A DNA stretch of 64,000 nt from Tetragonia tetragonoides (GCA_038025085.1 CM076141.1:16060001-16124000), one strand, 5' to 3'. Shown: positions 1 to 12,550, numbered from the stretch's first letter. Notes: a model not told the origin generated them from the sequence alone. Program-made: numbers and translations.

Positions 1-987
1 GTACTAAAGCAGTGATCAGCATATGACGAGTCTTTCTACTCAAAGCGTCAGCTAAAACGTTAGCTTTCCCTTCATGATACTGAATGTCGATGTCCACTCC
101 GTCAGTAAATCTACCCATCTTCTTTGTCGCATATTCAACTCCTTTTGTGTGAAAATGTACTTGAGACTCTTGTGGTCCGTGAACATCTTGACAGCAGAAC
201 CATGGAGATAGTGTCGCCAAATCTTCAAAGCAAATACGACAGCAGCGAGCTCTAGGTCGTGAGTACCGTAATTATCCTCGTGCTTCTTCAGTTGTCTTGA
301 GGCATAAGCCACTACCTTACCATGTTGCATCAAAACACAGCCTAAGCCATGCTTAGACGCGTCACTATAGACTTCGTACTCTTCAGTTCCCGATGGCAAA
401 GTCAAAATCGGCGCGCTCGTAAGTCGTTTCTTCAACTCTTGAAAAGCAGCTTCACACTTTTCAGACCACACAAACTTCGTCGTCTTCTTCATCATGTTTG
501 TCATAGGCTGCGCTTTCTTGGAAAATCCTTCCACAAACCTACGATAGTAACCAGCTAACCCAAGAAAACTTTTAACCTCAGTTACGCTCTTCGGTGCAGA
601 CCAATCCATAACAACTCTAATCTTTTTTGGGTCAACAACTCCACTCTTAGACACCACGTGTCCTAAGAAAGAAACAGTTTCTAACCAAAACTCGCTCTTC
701 GACAACTTGGCGTAAAGTTGATGTCGTCGTAAAATCTCCAAAACGGTTCGCAAGTGTTGATCGTGCTCAGCAGCGTTCTTCGAGTAGACCAAAATATCGT
801 CAATAAAAACAACTACGAACTGATCGAGATAAGGCTGGAACGTACGGTTCATCAAATCCATAAACTTCGCAGGTGCGTTCGTCAACCCAAAAGGCCTCAC
901 CGTGAACTCATAATGTCTATACCTCGTCCTAAACAGGGTCATTGCAATGTCAGGTTCGGAAATCCTGAGTTGATGGTATCCTGAATG
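1..987 (-). pseudogene. Chromovirus A pol: RT C-terminal part and RNase H
   Basis: The open stretch 52-942 encodes the RT palm with an intact FIDD catalytic box near 800, followed by RNase H with the YSDAS, DLELAA and FTDHKS motifs. A one-base deletion near 93-98 throws the frame before the integrase; copy C keeps the open frame at this point. Copy B has the same deletion, so it predates the segmental duplication. Upstream the frame is separated from the RT N-terminal part by a TAA at 988-990. The rest of pol continues off the left edge. Confidence 0.9.
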
Positions 988-1948
988 TTAATCGATCTTT
1001 GAGAAGACAGGCGCTCCACGGAGTTGGTCGAATAGATCATCAATCCTCGGCAGTGAATAACGATTCTTGATCGTAATCCTGTTCAACTCACGGTAGTCTA
1101 TACACAGTCTCATACGACCATCCTTCTTACACAAGAATAAAACAGGAGCACCCCAAGGCGATACACTAGGACATATGTATCCCTTCTCCAGTAGTTCTTC
1201 TAGTTGCGTCTTCAGTTCTTTCATCTCAGCAGGAGCCATACGATACGGAGCTTTCGAGATCGGAGCAGAACCTGGAGCTAAGTCGATCGTGAAGTCAAGA
1301 ATGCATTGCGGAGGCATTCCGGGTATCTCATCTGGAAAGACGTCAGCGTACTCCGAAACAACTGGAATAGGTTGCGAAACTTTGGCTTGTCGACTTGTAT
1401 CCACTACATGAAATAGGTAAATCGATTCACCTTTAGTCATACACTCCTTTGCCTTATTGGTCGCCATTACCTTCAGCAATGGCTTGACCATGAGTCCTTT
1501 GTAGGTAATCCTCCTACCCTTCGGTCCACGCAATGACACACGTTGTTCAAAGCACTCTATCTTAGCCCTATACTTGGCTAAACAATCCATTCCCAATATC
1601 ACGTCAAATTCCTTCAAATCCATCTGAATCAAATCCACAGGCAAATCGAAACCAGCTATCCTAATCGGACACTTTTCATACAACGCTTTACAACTAACAA
1701 TCGACCCATCTGGCATCCTAATATTTGCACTATACACAGAACTAGGCTCTAAACCTATCTTAGATGCAAAGCTCTTAGAAAGTACAGAATGCATTGCACC
1801 ACTATCAAACAAAACAAAAGCAGGTTGAGAGTTAACTAGAAAAATACCAGCGATCACATTCGGGTTCGCCTCAGCTTCATTGCAGTTTAGCACATAGACC
1901 CTTCCATTCACCCCTCTATTGTTGTTGTTGTTATTGTTGTTGTTGTTT

Positions 1949-1995
<47 letters not shown>

Positions 1996-3129
1996 GCTGT
2001 TGTTGTTGTTCTGCACGGGGTTGGAAGGTGCGGGAAGTAGTACTTGATTATTCGCAGCAGGAGCAACAATATTGTTGCGGTTGTTGTTGTTGTTGTAACC
2101 TTCATTTCTACGGTAGTTACCACCATTTCCGCGATTACCATTTCCATTTCCACCGCGATTGTAGTTGTTATCGCAGTTCTGACCATTGTCATTCCTTCCA
2201 CGACTCCAGCATTCAGAAGCTTTGTGACCAGGCTTGTTGAACTCGAAGCATTGAAGCACGTCACCACTACAGTTCTTGCCAGGATGCGTCTTGTTGCAGC
2301 AAGTACAAGGCGTATTCCTCCTAGCTAAGATCGTAGCTCTATGACTGTTCGAGTCACGATTCCTGTTCCCGTTGTGGTTCTGATTACCACCTTGGTTGTT
2401 GTGATTGTCGTTGTTCGGCCTTGGCCTCTTATCTACGCCATTTGACTGGGAAGAACTCCCTTCGTCACGTTTATGCTTCCCAAGCAACGAATCACGACGA
2501 TCCACAACACGCTCTTGGTTCAAGGCTTTCTCGTACGAACCTTGGAACGTCAGCTAGTTTCCCATAATAAAACGTTGTATGTCCCACTTCAGACCATCCT
2601 CGAACCTCTCGACACGTTCAGCTTCGGTCGTCACCAAGTTAGGTGTAAAAGTAGCAAGCTCGTTGAACTTTGTTGCGTACTCACCTACAGATAGCTTCCC
2701 TTGATAGATGTTCTCGAATTCCCGTTGCTTCTGGCGACAGATAGCTCTTGGATAGAATCTCTCACGAATGGATTCCTTGAATTCGGTCCACCCGTATTCT
2801 TCAATGGCGAGCAGATCAGTGCCCACATCGCTCCACCACTTGTTCACTTCACCCTTAAGGTAGTACGTAGCGGTATTGACCTTCATGTTGTTAGGCCGAC
2901 TAGTCGCCCTGAAAAACTTTTCGAACACTATAATCCAGTTCTCAAGCTTGGTGGGCTCAGAGCCACCCTCAAACGTCGGAGGTTTGAGTGCATCGAAATC
3001 CTTGAAGTTGCGCGTCTCAGGATTCTGCGCGTTGTGGTCTTGCTCCTGGCGCTCTAGTTAGCGCGTAATGTGCTTGACCACGTTGGTAAGACCTACTTCT
3101 AGTCTCGCGAGTCGGTCGTTGGTTGCCAT
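988..3129 (-). pseudogene. Chromovirus A gag-protease-RT (N-terminal part)
   Basis: The reading starts at the ATG at 3,129, which copy B shares. It encodes capsid-type Gag, two CCHC zinc knuckles, an asparagine-rich linker, the aspartic protease and the start of RT, all in one frame with no programmed shift. The protease box reads DSGAM where copies B and C have DSGAT. The asparagine run comes from a GTT/AAC microsatellite at about 1,918-2,010. Lesions seen are a stop replacing Gln near 3,057-3,060, a TAG in the gag segment near 2,540, and a TAA at 988-990 inside RT. The last is shared with copy B. Confidence 0.9.
1918..2010 (-). repeat. AAC/GTT microsatellite inside gag-pro linker
   Basis: A run of GTT triplets on the plus strand, with a few ATT, TTT and GCT interruptions, encodes poly-asparagine on the minus strand between the second zinc knuckle and the protease. 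Copy B has a purer run at 25,304-25,384. Copy C has only four Asn codons at the same point. Confidence 0.95.
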
Positions 3130-3825
3130 TATAACAAATCTGAGACATAAAAGAGCAATGGTTGATCACCATTTCAGCAGAGTTGGCACATTTGACCCAA
3201 ATCGAGGTCTAATTAAGAGAGATAGGTTATAATTGAAACCTTTATCTTGACATTTAGCAAATAGCATATAAGTTCCAATGATCGACCTTACATTGTAGGT
3301 CTAAGCAACATACTTGCTTTGAATGTTCTCAGTTCTCATGCATAATAGTTCGATATGCTATGACAAAGTAGACACATTGGTCTCACACGATTGATAAGCA
3401 ATAACATTCACAATTCACACATTGAGGCTCCATACTATTTAGTAGGGCAATAAACAATGACATTTGATTGCATACAATACATGCTTAGCCTTTGGCTCAC
3501 AATTGATATGATCATGCTCAATGAAAATTTCGCCATAATTCCGACATGGATTTCCCATCATGTCTAGGCAATACGAGATAGCATTACGAAGCTATTTGTC
3601 AACCATGAAACTATGTGATAAAACGATCATATAAAACAAATTCTCAACGATATCATATAATCAAATGAAATAGTCTTGTAGTGAGACAAATTGAAAGTAA
3701 ATAACAATTATAAATATTTGTTACCTATGAACCTACACCAGCATCAAACTTGACCACGCAAGGCCATCACAATAGCTAAAAGTTCAATAAAACTCAAATA
3801 GAACTATAAAAACAATCAACTAGTT
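3130..3825 (-). other. Untranslated spacer between extra ORF and gag
   Basis: About 700 AT-rich bases without a convincing ORF separate the extra ORF from gag. Recognisable homologous sequence sits at 26,517-27,214 in copy B and 43,976-44,653 in copy C. Read on the minus strand it ends in a pyrimidine-rich stretch and CTCAG (CAG at 3,140-3,142), eleven bases before the gag ATG. That resembles a 3' splice site and is kept in all three copies. Confidence 0.7.
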
Positions 3826-4752
3826 CTACTTGACACTCGCACACATCTTCTTCACACTGGGGGACTCATCATGATCGTCCTTCCTCCTAGGCTTCACCTC
3901 CTTGCAGGGCGTGTATGGATAAGCGTATCCACCAAACTTCTGGGGCATGAAACGCTTCCTAAAGTCTTCGGCATGTTTGCGCTTCCTGGTCCAGCAATAC
4001 TCGCACATACTTTTCGGCGCAGGCACTAACACATGGTTCACCTTCCACTCGAACTCGGACAGGCATAACTCAGCTGCAACGCCTCTAAAGCAGAGAGACC
4101 ATCTCGTACCTTCTCCATATTTCTTCTCGTGCAAGTGACCACTCTTGGAGACTACGTCGTCGTACTTCTTCTGGAGTCCCATCCAAGGATGGATGTTAAG
4201 CAGTCCAGCTAGCAGTAGCTCTACCCATAAGCCTTCGTGTAGACTCGTGCGATTCTCGTACTGGTAACGCTCGATCGTAGTGTAAGCACGTCGTATGTAG
4301 ATACGTATATCCTCGAGTTCAGCGTCAGTAGGGAAGAATGACTCCACAGGAGGAGACCAATTTGCAGCAGGGATAGGTGCAGCAGTAGGTGCAATAAGGT
4401 TGTCACTCTCGACACCAATATCTTCCAAATCCGGCATGTCATCATTCTCTTCCGCTGGGGTATACTTAGGCTCAGACTCGGAGGTATCTTCCTCATCATC
4501 ATCTACACGTGCGGCGTGTACGAAAACTGGGGTGGCAGCATGCGCGGCTTGCATGGCTCGTGTGGCCACGTCGCGTGCGACGTCCTCGTGCGCGGCGAGG
4601 TCTTGCGCTGTCTCGTGGCGCACATTCGCATTGTTTCCTGTCGATTTGCTGTCCGATGAAGCTACATACTCCACGGGTTGTGCACGATGAGGTAGGGCGC
4701 GTGCCCTCTGGTGCGCAGTCGACTTCCGCGTAGTAATTCTTGTCCTTACCAT
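3826..4752 (-). CDS. Extra chromovirus ORF upstream of gag, unknown function (copy A, intact)
   Basis: This is an intact 308-codon ORF in the sense direction between the primer binding site and gag. I do not recognise the family. The first 25 or so residues are basic with Ser/Thr/Arg. Residues about 40-125 are acidic and low in complexity. Residues about 130-300 form a conserved block: an acidic TDAELEDIR stretch, a helix-like segment with YENR, VELLLAG, HPW, KYDDVV, FEWKVNHVLVPAP, then CEYCW followed by a basic run and RFMPQKF. Copies B and C encode the same block. A CxxC plus basic tail suggests nucleic-acid or metal binding, but that is inference. It is not Gag, protease or any pol domain. 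Start chosen at the ATG aligned with copy B. Confidence 0.8.
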   Translation of the reverse strand: MVRTRITTRKSTAHQRARALPHRAQPVEYVASSDSKSTGNNANVRHETAQDLAAHEDVARDVATRAMQAAHAATPVFVHAARVDDDEEDTSESEPKYTPAEENDDMPDLEDIGVESDNLIAPTAAPIPAANWSPPVESFFPTDAELEDIRIYIRRAYTTIERYQYENRTSLHEGLWVELLLAGLLNIHPWMGLQKKYDDVVSKSGHLHEKKYGEGTRWSLCFRGVAAELCLSEFEWKVNHVLVPAPKSMCEYCWTRKRKHAEDFRKRFMPQKFGGYAYPYTPCKEVKPRRKDDHDESPSVKKMCASVK

Positions 4753-4930
4753 CTACAGGTAGACAATCAAACAATAAAAACTTTATAAATCACAAGCAAA
4801 GTGATTTCAAATAATTCCTATCTTCTAGGACTACTACGCTCAACGGCTTTAATTATATTTTATTTTTCTCAAAATGAAACTTATCTTTATTAATTCATTA
4901 ATTAATCCTAAGCAACCTTTTTAAACCTAG

Positions 4931-4943
4931 GGCTCTGATACCA
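4931..4943 (-). other. Primer binding site, initiator Met tRNA type (copy A)
   Basis: Read on the minus strand this is TGGTATCAGAGCC, the usual plant LTR-retroelement site complementary to the 3' end of initiator methionine tRNA. It starts two bases after the LTR end, which fixes the LTR boundary at 4,946. Confidence 0.92.
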
Positions 4944-4945
4944 TT

Positions 4946-7028
4946 TGTAACACCCCCGAATTCGCAATGATTTTCTGGAAGCTATCGACGTCGCTGTGCA
5001 CGACTCGACACCACTGAACTGTCCCAAATCCGAGGGCCGTTACTGCAACATTTATCACTAAGGAGTAAATTCTAAGCAGAAAGAAAGACTAGGCATCAAA
5101 AGGAGCTTCTAATGAAACTAAACAAACTAAATAGTTAATATCAGAGTTGTCTATATAGTGAGCTAAAACCATTAAAGCAATTTATTACAACTTGCCTTCA
5201 AAGGGCTAAATCCAATAAAATCCCAACGATCTAAATTGAACAGAAAGAATTCTAAAAACCGACGCCAACTCTACTTCCAAGATGTACGTCCTCAATCAAC
5301 TAAACCTGCACTTTGGTTTCCGTGACGGAAACAAAATACAGAAGATAAGAAAAGAAACAAAAGAGAAACAAAAATCAGATAAACTAAATAAACGTCATCT
5401 GTACCCAGTAAAAACATTTCGCAAACCTTACCTGAGGTTTTAGAAGAATCATTGAAATTCATTTGCATACGCACATAAGCATATAATCAAGCATACGCAT
5501 AACGACATTCTTTTATATACAATTCTTGTATAGTGATCATACAAAAGATGACATAGACAATCCGTCTTGATTAGAGAGATGTAAGAGGGTGAATAGAACA
5601 GCGATGACCCATGCTGTTCATCGAAGATACAATCACGCCATGGACTTAATGACTTTAGTGTGCACACTACCTCTAGTACAATTAAACGAGCCTAGAGGAC
5701 TTAATAAATGGGGAATGATCCGTCCCAGACACACTGCGAGGTGTCCATAAGTAAATTGGGAATCACTCATCCCTTGAACTACACCATTAGGTGCAATCCC
5801 ATTGCTCGACTACTCCTAGGGATCCATTAGGAGTCTTACTCTCATTTAATTCAATCACATACTTTGCATTGGTTGACAAAGTGGTACTACGAGACCACGA
5901 ATTACTAATTCATTTCATGCTCTAGACAATGAATAGTAAATAATGACGATAATGATAATTCAACACGATGAGAATTAAACATGCTTTAATTCAATAGCGA
6001 CGATAATTCAATAATGATGACAAGCAATGTCTAGCACAATTTCGGCAACACTTCGGCAGGATAATATGATATCCAAACATTCACAAATCATCCAATGCAT
6101 TCAACGATAATATATATAGGTGCTCACTAGCACTCAATAATACCCATACCAATTAGCATATAATTAGTAGCATAATAATACTAATATTTCACCATTTAAC
6201 AATTGTCCAATATTCATCGTATGGACTAATTAATTCCCAAAACATGCTAACATCAACATGCTAATTATAAACGATATTTACAGAAGGGAATCATGCTTAA
6301 TAATTTTATAATAATGACGATATAATTTAATCATGCCTTGCATATTAAATTCACAACAATTTCCCAATTAGCACATAACACATCAAAATAGTTTTGCTGG
6401 GGCTTTGTAAGAAGGTAGGCATGAACACTTACCACTACAACACTACCAAACAGTAAGTATGCTCCAACGATCGATGATTATCACACTTGCTCGTTAGGTC
6501 TTAATCGAAAACAATTACCGAATAAGTATTAATTAAATAAGAAAATACAAACAGTAACAAAATATTGATCTGATAATTTTATTAAATTCCTTGATTTATT
6601 TCAACCAATCTAGGTTTTTGAAAATCCGAATTCCGATTCCGAATGAGTACAGCAAAATAAAAACATTAAATCGAAACAACGAAAAATCGAATTAATAATT
6701 ACGAAAAATATAAAAACGAAACCCTAACTTTAAAACTAGGTCTAGGTCACGGGTAACCATGCATGGGACCCATAACCCGACCCAACACCACCACCACCAC
6801 CCACTGGCCACCATGGCCGGTGGTGGTGGTCACCGGAGCTCCGGCGAAGAGGAGAGAGAAAGAGAGAGACATGCGAAAGAGAGGAGAAGAGAGAACGCGA
6901 GAGAGAGAAAGAAAGAAAGAGAGAGATCAGGGCCAGGGGGAATGACCGACCACCCACCGGTCACCACCTGGGCGTCAGCCCGGTGGTCCGGCGATAGGCA
7001 GCCGAACAGGAGCGAGAGTGAGAGTGTT

Positions 7029-7113
<85 letters not shown>

Positions 7114-7611
7114 GGGAGGTGGTTACTGGCGGGAGGGGATGCCGGTCGTGCTTCTCCGGTGAGCAGCAGGGAGAGATGAGGAGGCTCGGTGGAGAGAGAG
7201 AAAGAGAGAGGGAGGTTGGCGGGGGAGAGAGAGAGAAAAGAGTGAATGCTTGAGGGTTTGATCTGTTATGTAAACTGATCACCTGCCTCCACTTTTTCCT
7301 TATAAAGGCCCTTAGTCAACCCAAGTCAAATACTACTAGGTTTAGGAATTTATTTAATAATTTTCTGATTTAAGTAGCTAATTAAAACTAATTAAAACAA
7401 TATGAATAATTCTTATTCATATATAAAACCTTTTAATTAAACTCCTCAAAATTGATAAATGCAATTTACGAAAATCCCATAATCATTAATATTATTATAG
7501 TTTAAATTGAATAAATCAAATTATTGAATATAATTACGATTTAATCTTCGAAACTATTTATAAATCATTTATAAATCAATATAATAATAATAGAAATATT
7601 GGGGTATCATA
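4946..7611 (-). repeat. 5' LTR of chromovirus A
   Basis: The LTR is about 2,666 bp. On the minus strand it starts TATGATACC (TGTGATACC in copies B and C, so one base changed) and ends GGTGTTACA next to the primer binding site. It carries a TATA-like TTTATAAGG near 7,300, a GC-richer block at 6,770-7,000, and long GA/CT microsatellites around 7,030-7,110. A donor-like CAG/GTAAGG lies at 5,431 and a CAG acceptor at 5,306-5,308 after a pyrimidine tract. An 8-bp inverted repeat sits at 5,316-5,332 and another inverted repeat at 5,812-5,834; both recur in copies B and C. Confidence 0.9.
7030..7110. repeat. GA microsatellite in LTR A
   Basis: An uninterrupted (GA)n tract of roughly 80 bases lies in the LTR just downstream of its TATA-like box when read on the minus strand, where it is a CT-rich leader. 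Copy B has two tracts (about 30,308-30,378 and 30,508-30,560). Copy C has only short CT-rich segments. Confidence 0.95.
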
Positions 7612-8560
7612 GTACATCGTTACAATCACCTTCTTTTTTTTCTTTTTTTTTTCTTTTTTTTTTTTGCTTCAATTGGTGCCATCTGTAAGTGGTAACACTT
7701 ATGCTCATCAATTCATCATACCGTAATTTTATTTTATTGTTATATAGTAGTTCCTCTTTAGGCCTAATGGTCCTTATCTGCCAAACTATTATGGCTAAAT
7801 ATCTATATGGTCCTTACCTGTAGGATACGATAATTAATTTTAACAGTAAAAAATTAAGAATGGGGTAAAAGAATAAAGTCAAAGTAATTTGTAGTTTGTG
7901 GTTAATTTGGTGAGATAAGGGGTTGATTTGCAATTAGATTCTATTTTGATATTACGGGCACCACATAAAGGGAAAATGAGGGACGATTTAGTCAAACAAA
8001 GATATTTGCCTTGGAAGAGTATTTTATAGCCTTGGCAAAATCAGCTCGACAACTCCCCTTCTGCATTGGTATTTTACAGGAGCATATGAAGCGCAAATCA
8101 ATCATAATCATAATTATAATCATAATATCTATAGGCATTTTCTGACAGTATATATAGAATGCGTATACCTAAACGAGTTCTTTGAAGCTATGTCACCTCA
8201 GAGATCATTTTTAATTGCCTGACAAAAGGCAACTAATACGAAGTAAAAGATGAATATCATTTGGTGTCCACTAAATGGAAAACTTAACAATTAACAATAA
8301 TCCCACTTATTGCTCATGCGTTATACCGTATATGCTCTGTAGATCCTTGAGCAAGTGACATAGAATATGCAGCCATATTTCGATCAGTCACTTGATGGTC
8401 ATTTACATTTGTGATTAACTATCATGATTTTTATACTTGTCATATTTTTTTAAAAAAAATCTATTTACTTATGCTAATGAGTTTTATTTTTTATTTATTT
8501 ATTTGTATAAGAGCTGATGATGAGTTAAATTTTGATTTAACCCCAAAAAAATGAAGGTCC

Positions 8561-8656
<96 letters not shown>
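8561..8656. repeat. AAT microsatellite
   Basis: About 96 bases of ATA/AAT triplets with one ACT interruption near the start. The same locus in the right copy (31,877-31,982) is longer and uninterrupted, so the two copies have drifted in length since duplication. Confidence 0.97.
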
Positions 8657-8658
<2 letters not shown>

Positions 8659-9747
8659 GAAGTTATAAAATAGAGGATATTAGAGTTATAGCATTAGTAA
8701 ATTATTTGAGACATTATGAGGCATATAAATTTTATGTTATGCTACAAAAATTCAAACAACGACTTTCATCAATGATTTAAAAGAACGCGAAATACACTTT
8801 GAAATAATATCCATCTGTCTAATATCTGACGTATTGACAGTTGTAATAAATAAAATCCTCAAATAAATTAATTTTTTAAGGTTAAATTTCAATTAGAAAC
8901 ATAAGACAAAAATATAGTTACGACATTTTTTGTCTAAATACCAAATAGGAAATTATATTACCATGGTCATATATTCTTTATAATAAATAACGTAACACAT
9001 TCATAGGCAAAAAAACGCATTTAAAAAGAAAAGAGAAAAGAGAAAAGAGATTCACGACAACATTATGCTACTCTCTCCCATTGTAAACCAATATTTTAAT
9101 ATTAGGTGAAAATAAAAAGAAAGAGAAGCTAGCTAAATGTTCAATTTCAATCATTTTAACAAGGATTTGTCAATTTTACTAATAGAATATGTTTAATTTT
9201 AATGATAGATGACACAACATCTACTACCACTAAAGAAAAGGAAAGAAAATATTCTTTTGAAAATGTAGAATCACACTATACTACCACCACCACCAACACA
9301 ACCCCCCCCCCCTCCCCCTCCCAAAAAAAAAATAGAAGATAAAAACGTGATAAACAAAAGGTTTGAGATGTTAATATTTCTTTAGTTTCATCTTTTGGCT
9401 TATGAATTATATGATATAGACAATCAAGAATGGGCAATTAGACAATCAACCAACGAATGCTAAAAAAGAAATGTTATGTTCATTTAAAAGGTATTTTGAA
9501 TTTGATTGGTAAAAATTTAAAAAAAATTAAAATTGGTGATAAGAGTTAGAATTGTTCAATGTGCCCCATATAATGCATAATAATCCTATTATATGGCATT
9601 AATGATACCAGAATGATTATATTAATGCTTAATCATACATTACTAAATAAAATTTTCATAAGTGATTATACTTATGATTTTCGATCAATTTGATCAATTA
9701 ACACGTTAAATTGACCACGAACCGTGTAATGCACGAACATATATACG

Positions 9748-10739
9748 CCTACTATATTTATAAATGAGGTATTTTGTGACCGCATCGAACACGTCCACCT
9801 TATCGAATCATCTAAGATCTAAGATTAGAATTAAAAGTGTCAACTATGCGAGCTACTAAGCTAAATAAATAACAAAAATATAATTAAGATATAATATCAG
9901 GTGAAAAGAATAAGTTTTAATTATAAGTTATAAAATGAAGGAGGTATTTTCTGGTGTTATTAAGTTGTAATATCATGTATTTTGTAGTTTTTTAGGTGAA
10001 GAGAACAAACACTAAGGTTTTGTTCTTTTCAACGAAATGGTGTCAAACATAAAGGAACGGAAAAGAATAAAATGACACAAAAGATAACGGAATAAAATGA
10101 CATAATGGACACTGAATATGAGAAAAAATAAAATACAAAATGAGATGCAATGCAGATTGGAAAGGAACTATTCAAATTAACTTAGTATTCAACGCTAATT
10201 CCACTAAATATTATATACAAGTATAAAAGTAAAATACAAAAAAGCATATAATTTATGTCATTTTGACAAATTATTTCAAAAATATGAAAAACTACTTAGC
10301 CTCCAGCTAGAAGCATATCGCCACATAAACAAACATGTAAAGTTCACAGGTAATTAAAATTTAGGATGATAAAGGAGCTTGACTTATAAGTTTTAGAATT
10401 TTTACAAAGTTTCATAGTCCATAGAGCATCACGCAAGAGGAAAAAAATTACTTAAAAATTTTTAACAAAATAATGACAAATAAATAAGAAAAACAAAGAG
10501 ATTGTGGCAATTTTTTTTTTTCTATTAGTGCATATATGGATATGATTGAAAATATTGAATGTATTCACTAAACCTTACAATGCAGAAGATTGTATTCATG
10601 TCAAACACGAAACCAAACTACGAAGTGAAATTGCCAACATAATTCGATCCTCGATATCATATTTACTAACATCATATGGGTGTATTTATTTTTAAATTAT
10701 TAACACCTAGCCCGTGCAACGCATGGGCTTCATATCTAG
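9748..10739 (+). mobile_element. Possible small non-autonomous Helitron
   Basis: The right end has a GC-rich hairpin (GCCCGTGC, AAC, GCATGGGC at 10,710-10,728), then about seven bases, then CTAG followed by T. That is the plant Helitron 3' pattern. The left end at about 9,748 reads CCTACTATATTTATAAAT, which resembles Helitron 5' ends but has CC where TC is expected. No Rep/helicase coding is present. The right copy (about 33,032-34,021) keeps the hairpin, but its end reads CTAAT. The left boundary is tentative. Confidence 0.4.
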
Positions 10740-10985
10740 TATTGTCTATTGGGTAATAATGATTACAAATGTACGAGTAACAAATAAGTGTTGTATAATA
10801 CTCCATTAGTACATCTGTTAAACGGGTCGATGGCGTGGGTTATGGGTCAAATTATTTTGGTTTGATTAGGGTCGGCTACGGGTTGGTTTTTAGTTCAAAT
10901 CCCCTTTTAATTAATATTTTCGGGTTAGTGACCAGTTTCGGGTCAAAAAAGAAATTTTGTCAACCCCTGAAAAAACGGGTCAAAG

Positions 10986-11246
10986 AAGAAAGGGGGCTGA
11001 AGAAGGCTCTTGGCTTGATTATTGATGATATCTTGATCTAGTTTTTCTTTCAATTCGTGTAATTGGTCTTTTGTTAATAGGTCTGGTAATCAGGTGGCTC
11101 ACCATCTTGCAAGGTTACAATCCTTTGATTTACAAGACAAAATTTGGCTGGAAGAGGGTCGTTTGTTGTGGATGAGTTTGTATCCATGGTTTATGGTTTA
11201 ATGAATACATAAGATCACTCTTTCCGTTCAACAAAAAAAAAAAAAA
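10986..11246 (+). mobile_element. LINE 3' end with poly(A) tail
   Basis: The frame 11,043-11,201 encodes a plant LINE RNase H C-terminus, recognisable from GNQVAHHLAR and a terminal Trp-rich stretch, ending in TAA. A short 3' UTR follows, then a poly(A) run at 11,233-11,246. The frame just upstream, with GLIIDDIL ending at 11,041, looks like the preceding RNase H part in another frame, so at least one frameshift is present. The whole piece is absent from the right duplicate copy. It is a dead 5'-truncated insertion. Confidence 0.72.
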
Positions 11247-11685
11247 GGGTCGGTTGGGTTTTCCACTCTTGCCAGTTTTTCATAGCTCTATCCATGAGTA
11301 TGGAAGTGCATCACCTTGAATTCTTAATTCACATCGGCATTTTCGTTACAATGAGTTGTTTGTCTATTTTTTCCACCGAATTGAAATTAACTGAAACGTG
11401 AGAGAAAAGTAAGTTTATTACTAAATTGAACTCTAAAAAATCGAAGTGGATCAATTCTAAAATAAATGAAAAAATATAAACACATAATATACCTAGATCC
11501 AGACCCGCCCGACAAATGTAAGAGGTTAATTTGGTTTTGGAAGATCAATTGAACAAAGACATATGCCTTACTTGGAAACACAACCAATACGCATGATCGG
11601 ATTATATGCATGATTATATATGGTAAGGCTAAGAATAATATTTCTGGAGTTCAAGCAAATCTTTACTACCAACTTACCAACTAAA

Positions 11686-11797
11686 AAGCACGTCAAGGTA
11701 GCCGACTGGCTCGCAAATAGAGGATGTCTTCAAGCTGAAAAGTTTTGTTATCTTGATCTAGCTCTCCGTGAGGCCTGGACTTTGTTCTATTTTGTCT
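11686..11797 (+). pseudogene. Second LINE RNase H fragment
   Basis: The frame from about 11,686 reads KVADWLANRG and continues in the style of a plant LINE RNase H C-terminus to a TAA at about 11,797. No poly(A) tail is obvious. The right copy has the same fragment at about 34,190-34,308, so it predates the duplication. Confidence 0.6.
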
Positions 11798-12366
11798 AAA
11801 GATCTTAGTGGAGTGGTTCCATCATGGAAAATGAATCTCACACTTTTTTTTATGTGTCTATCTCTTTTCTCTCTCCTTTTTCACTCTACTACAAATATCT
11901 CTCTAAAATCCCAAGAAATATGGACAAAGTTATCCCTCCCCTCACATAAGAAAAAAGTGTAAAGTACATTGATTGTACGAGTATCATTGTCCTTTGGCCA
12001 TGTAGTGTTAAGATTTAGGCTCTGTTCTTTTCGTCGTCTTTATATTGCGTTTCGTTACATTCTGTTACGTGTCATTCCGTGTTCCGCATTTTGCACTTCT
12101 TTTTTTCTCACATTTGGTTCTGTTATCCGTTCCTTTTCTCACTGTTATGCATCTATCCTTTGATGTCCAGTTTTCTTTGTTTTCGTAGCTTAGCCCTTCT
12201 TTCACAGAAGAAAGAAAAGAAAAAACAAAAACAACAACAACAACTAAGCAGGTCAAGGTTGGCAAATTGCCATCAAACGTATCCTCTTATCCGTTGCTTT
12301 TTCTTCGTTTATATAAAAGAACTTCCCCCTCATCGATGTTTGTGTTATACAAGTGAAACGGATAAA

Positions 12367-12550
12367 TATTAATTTATCCATCGGGTAGTATATTCGGGTG
12401 ATATGTGAATTTGGGCGATTATATTGATTGGATTTTAATATTTTATTTTTTAAGTTGAAGATAATTTGTTTGAGTTTCAGTGTACATACTTATATATCTT
12501 CTCCATATCACCCGAGTAGACTATCCATTGAGTAAACTAAACATTCTCCA
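12367..12550. repeat. Foldback MITE-like element
   Basis: The left edge near 12,371-12,405 and the reverse complement of the right edge near 12,508-12,545 match at about 26 of 33 positions, sharing TCGGGTGATATG. The length is about 180 bp with an AT-rich centre. I see no clear target duplication, so the family is unassigned. The right copy has lost this segment. Confidence 0.5.

Larger units (their letters stand above)
1..7611 (-). mobile_element. Ty3/gypsy chromovirus copy A, cut by window start
   Basis: This is an LTR retrotransposon read right to left: 5' LTR, initiator-Met-type primer binding site, an extra ORF, then gag-protease-RT-RNase H in one polyprotein. Its integrase and 3' LTR lie beyond position 1. 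The domain order PR-RT-RH-IN is Ty3/gypsy. The two CCHC knuckles, the RT sequence style and the chromodomain in the related copy C point to a Tekay-like chromovirus. The polyprotein carries stops and frameshifts, so the element is dead. The five bases just outside the LTR (7,612-7,616, GTACA) would be one target-site duplicate; the partner is outside the window. The element is duplicated as copy B at 22,254-31,072. Confidence 0.93.

Noticed and set aside
4400..4774. Alternative frames overlapping the extra ORF (also 27,778-28,163 and 43,094-43,499)
   Set aside because: They follow GC-rich low-complexity sequence in the N-terminal half and are not conserved between subfamilies.
6742..7282. Open frames rich in Arg-Glu or Ser-Leu in LTR A (also 30,127-30,735)
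   Set aside because: They come from GA/CT microsatellites and appear on both strands.
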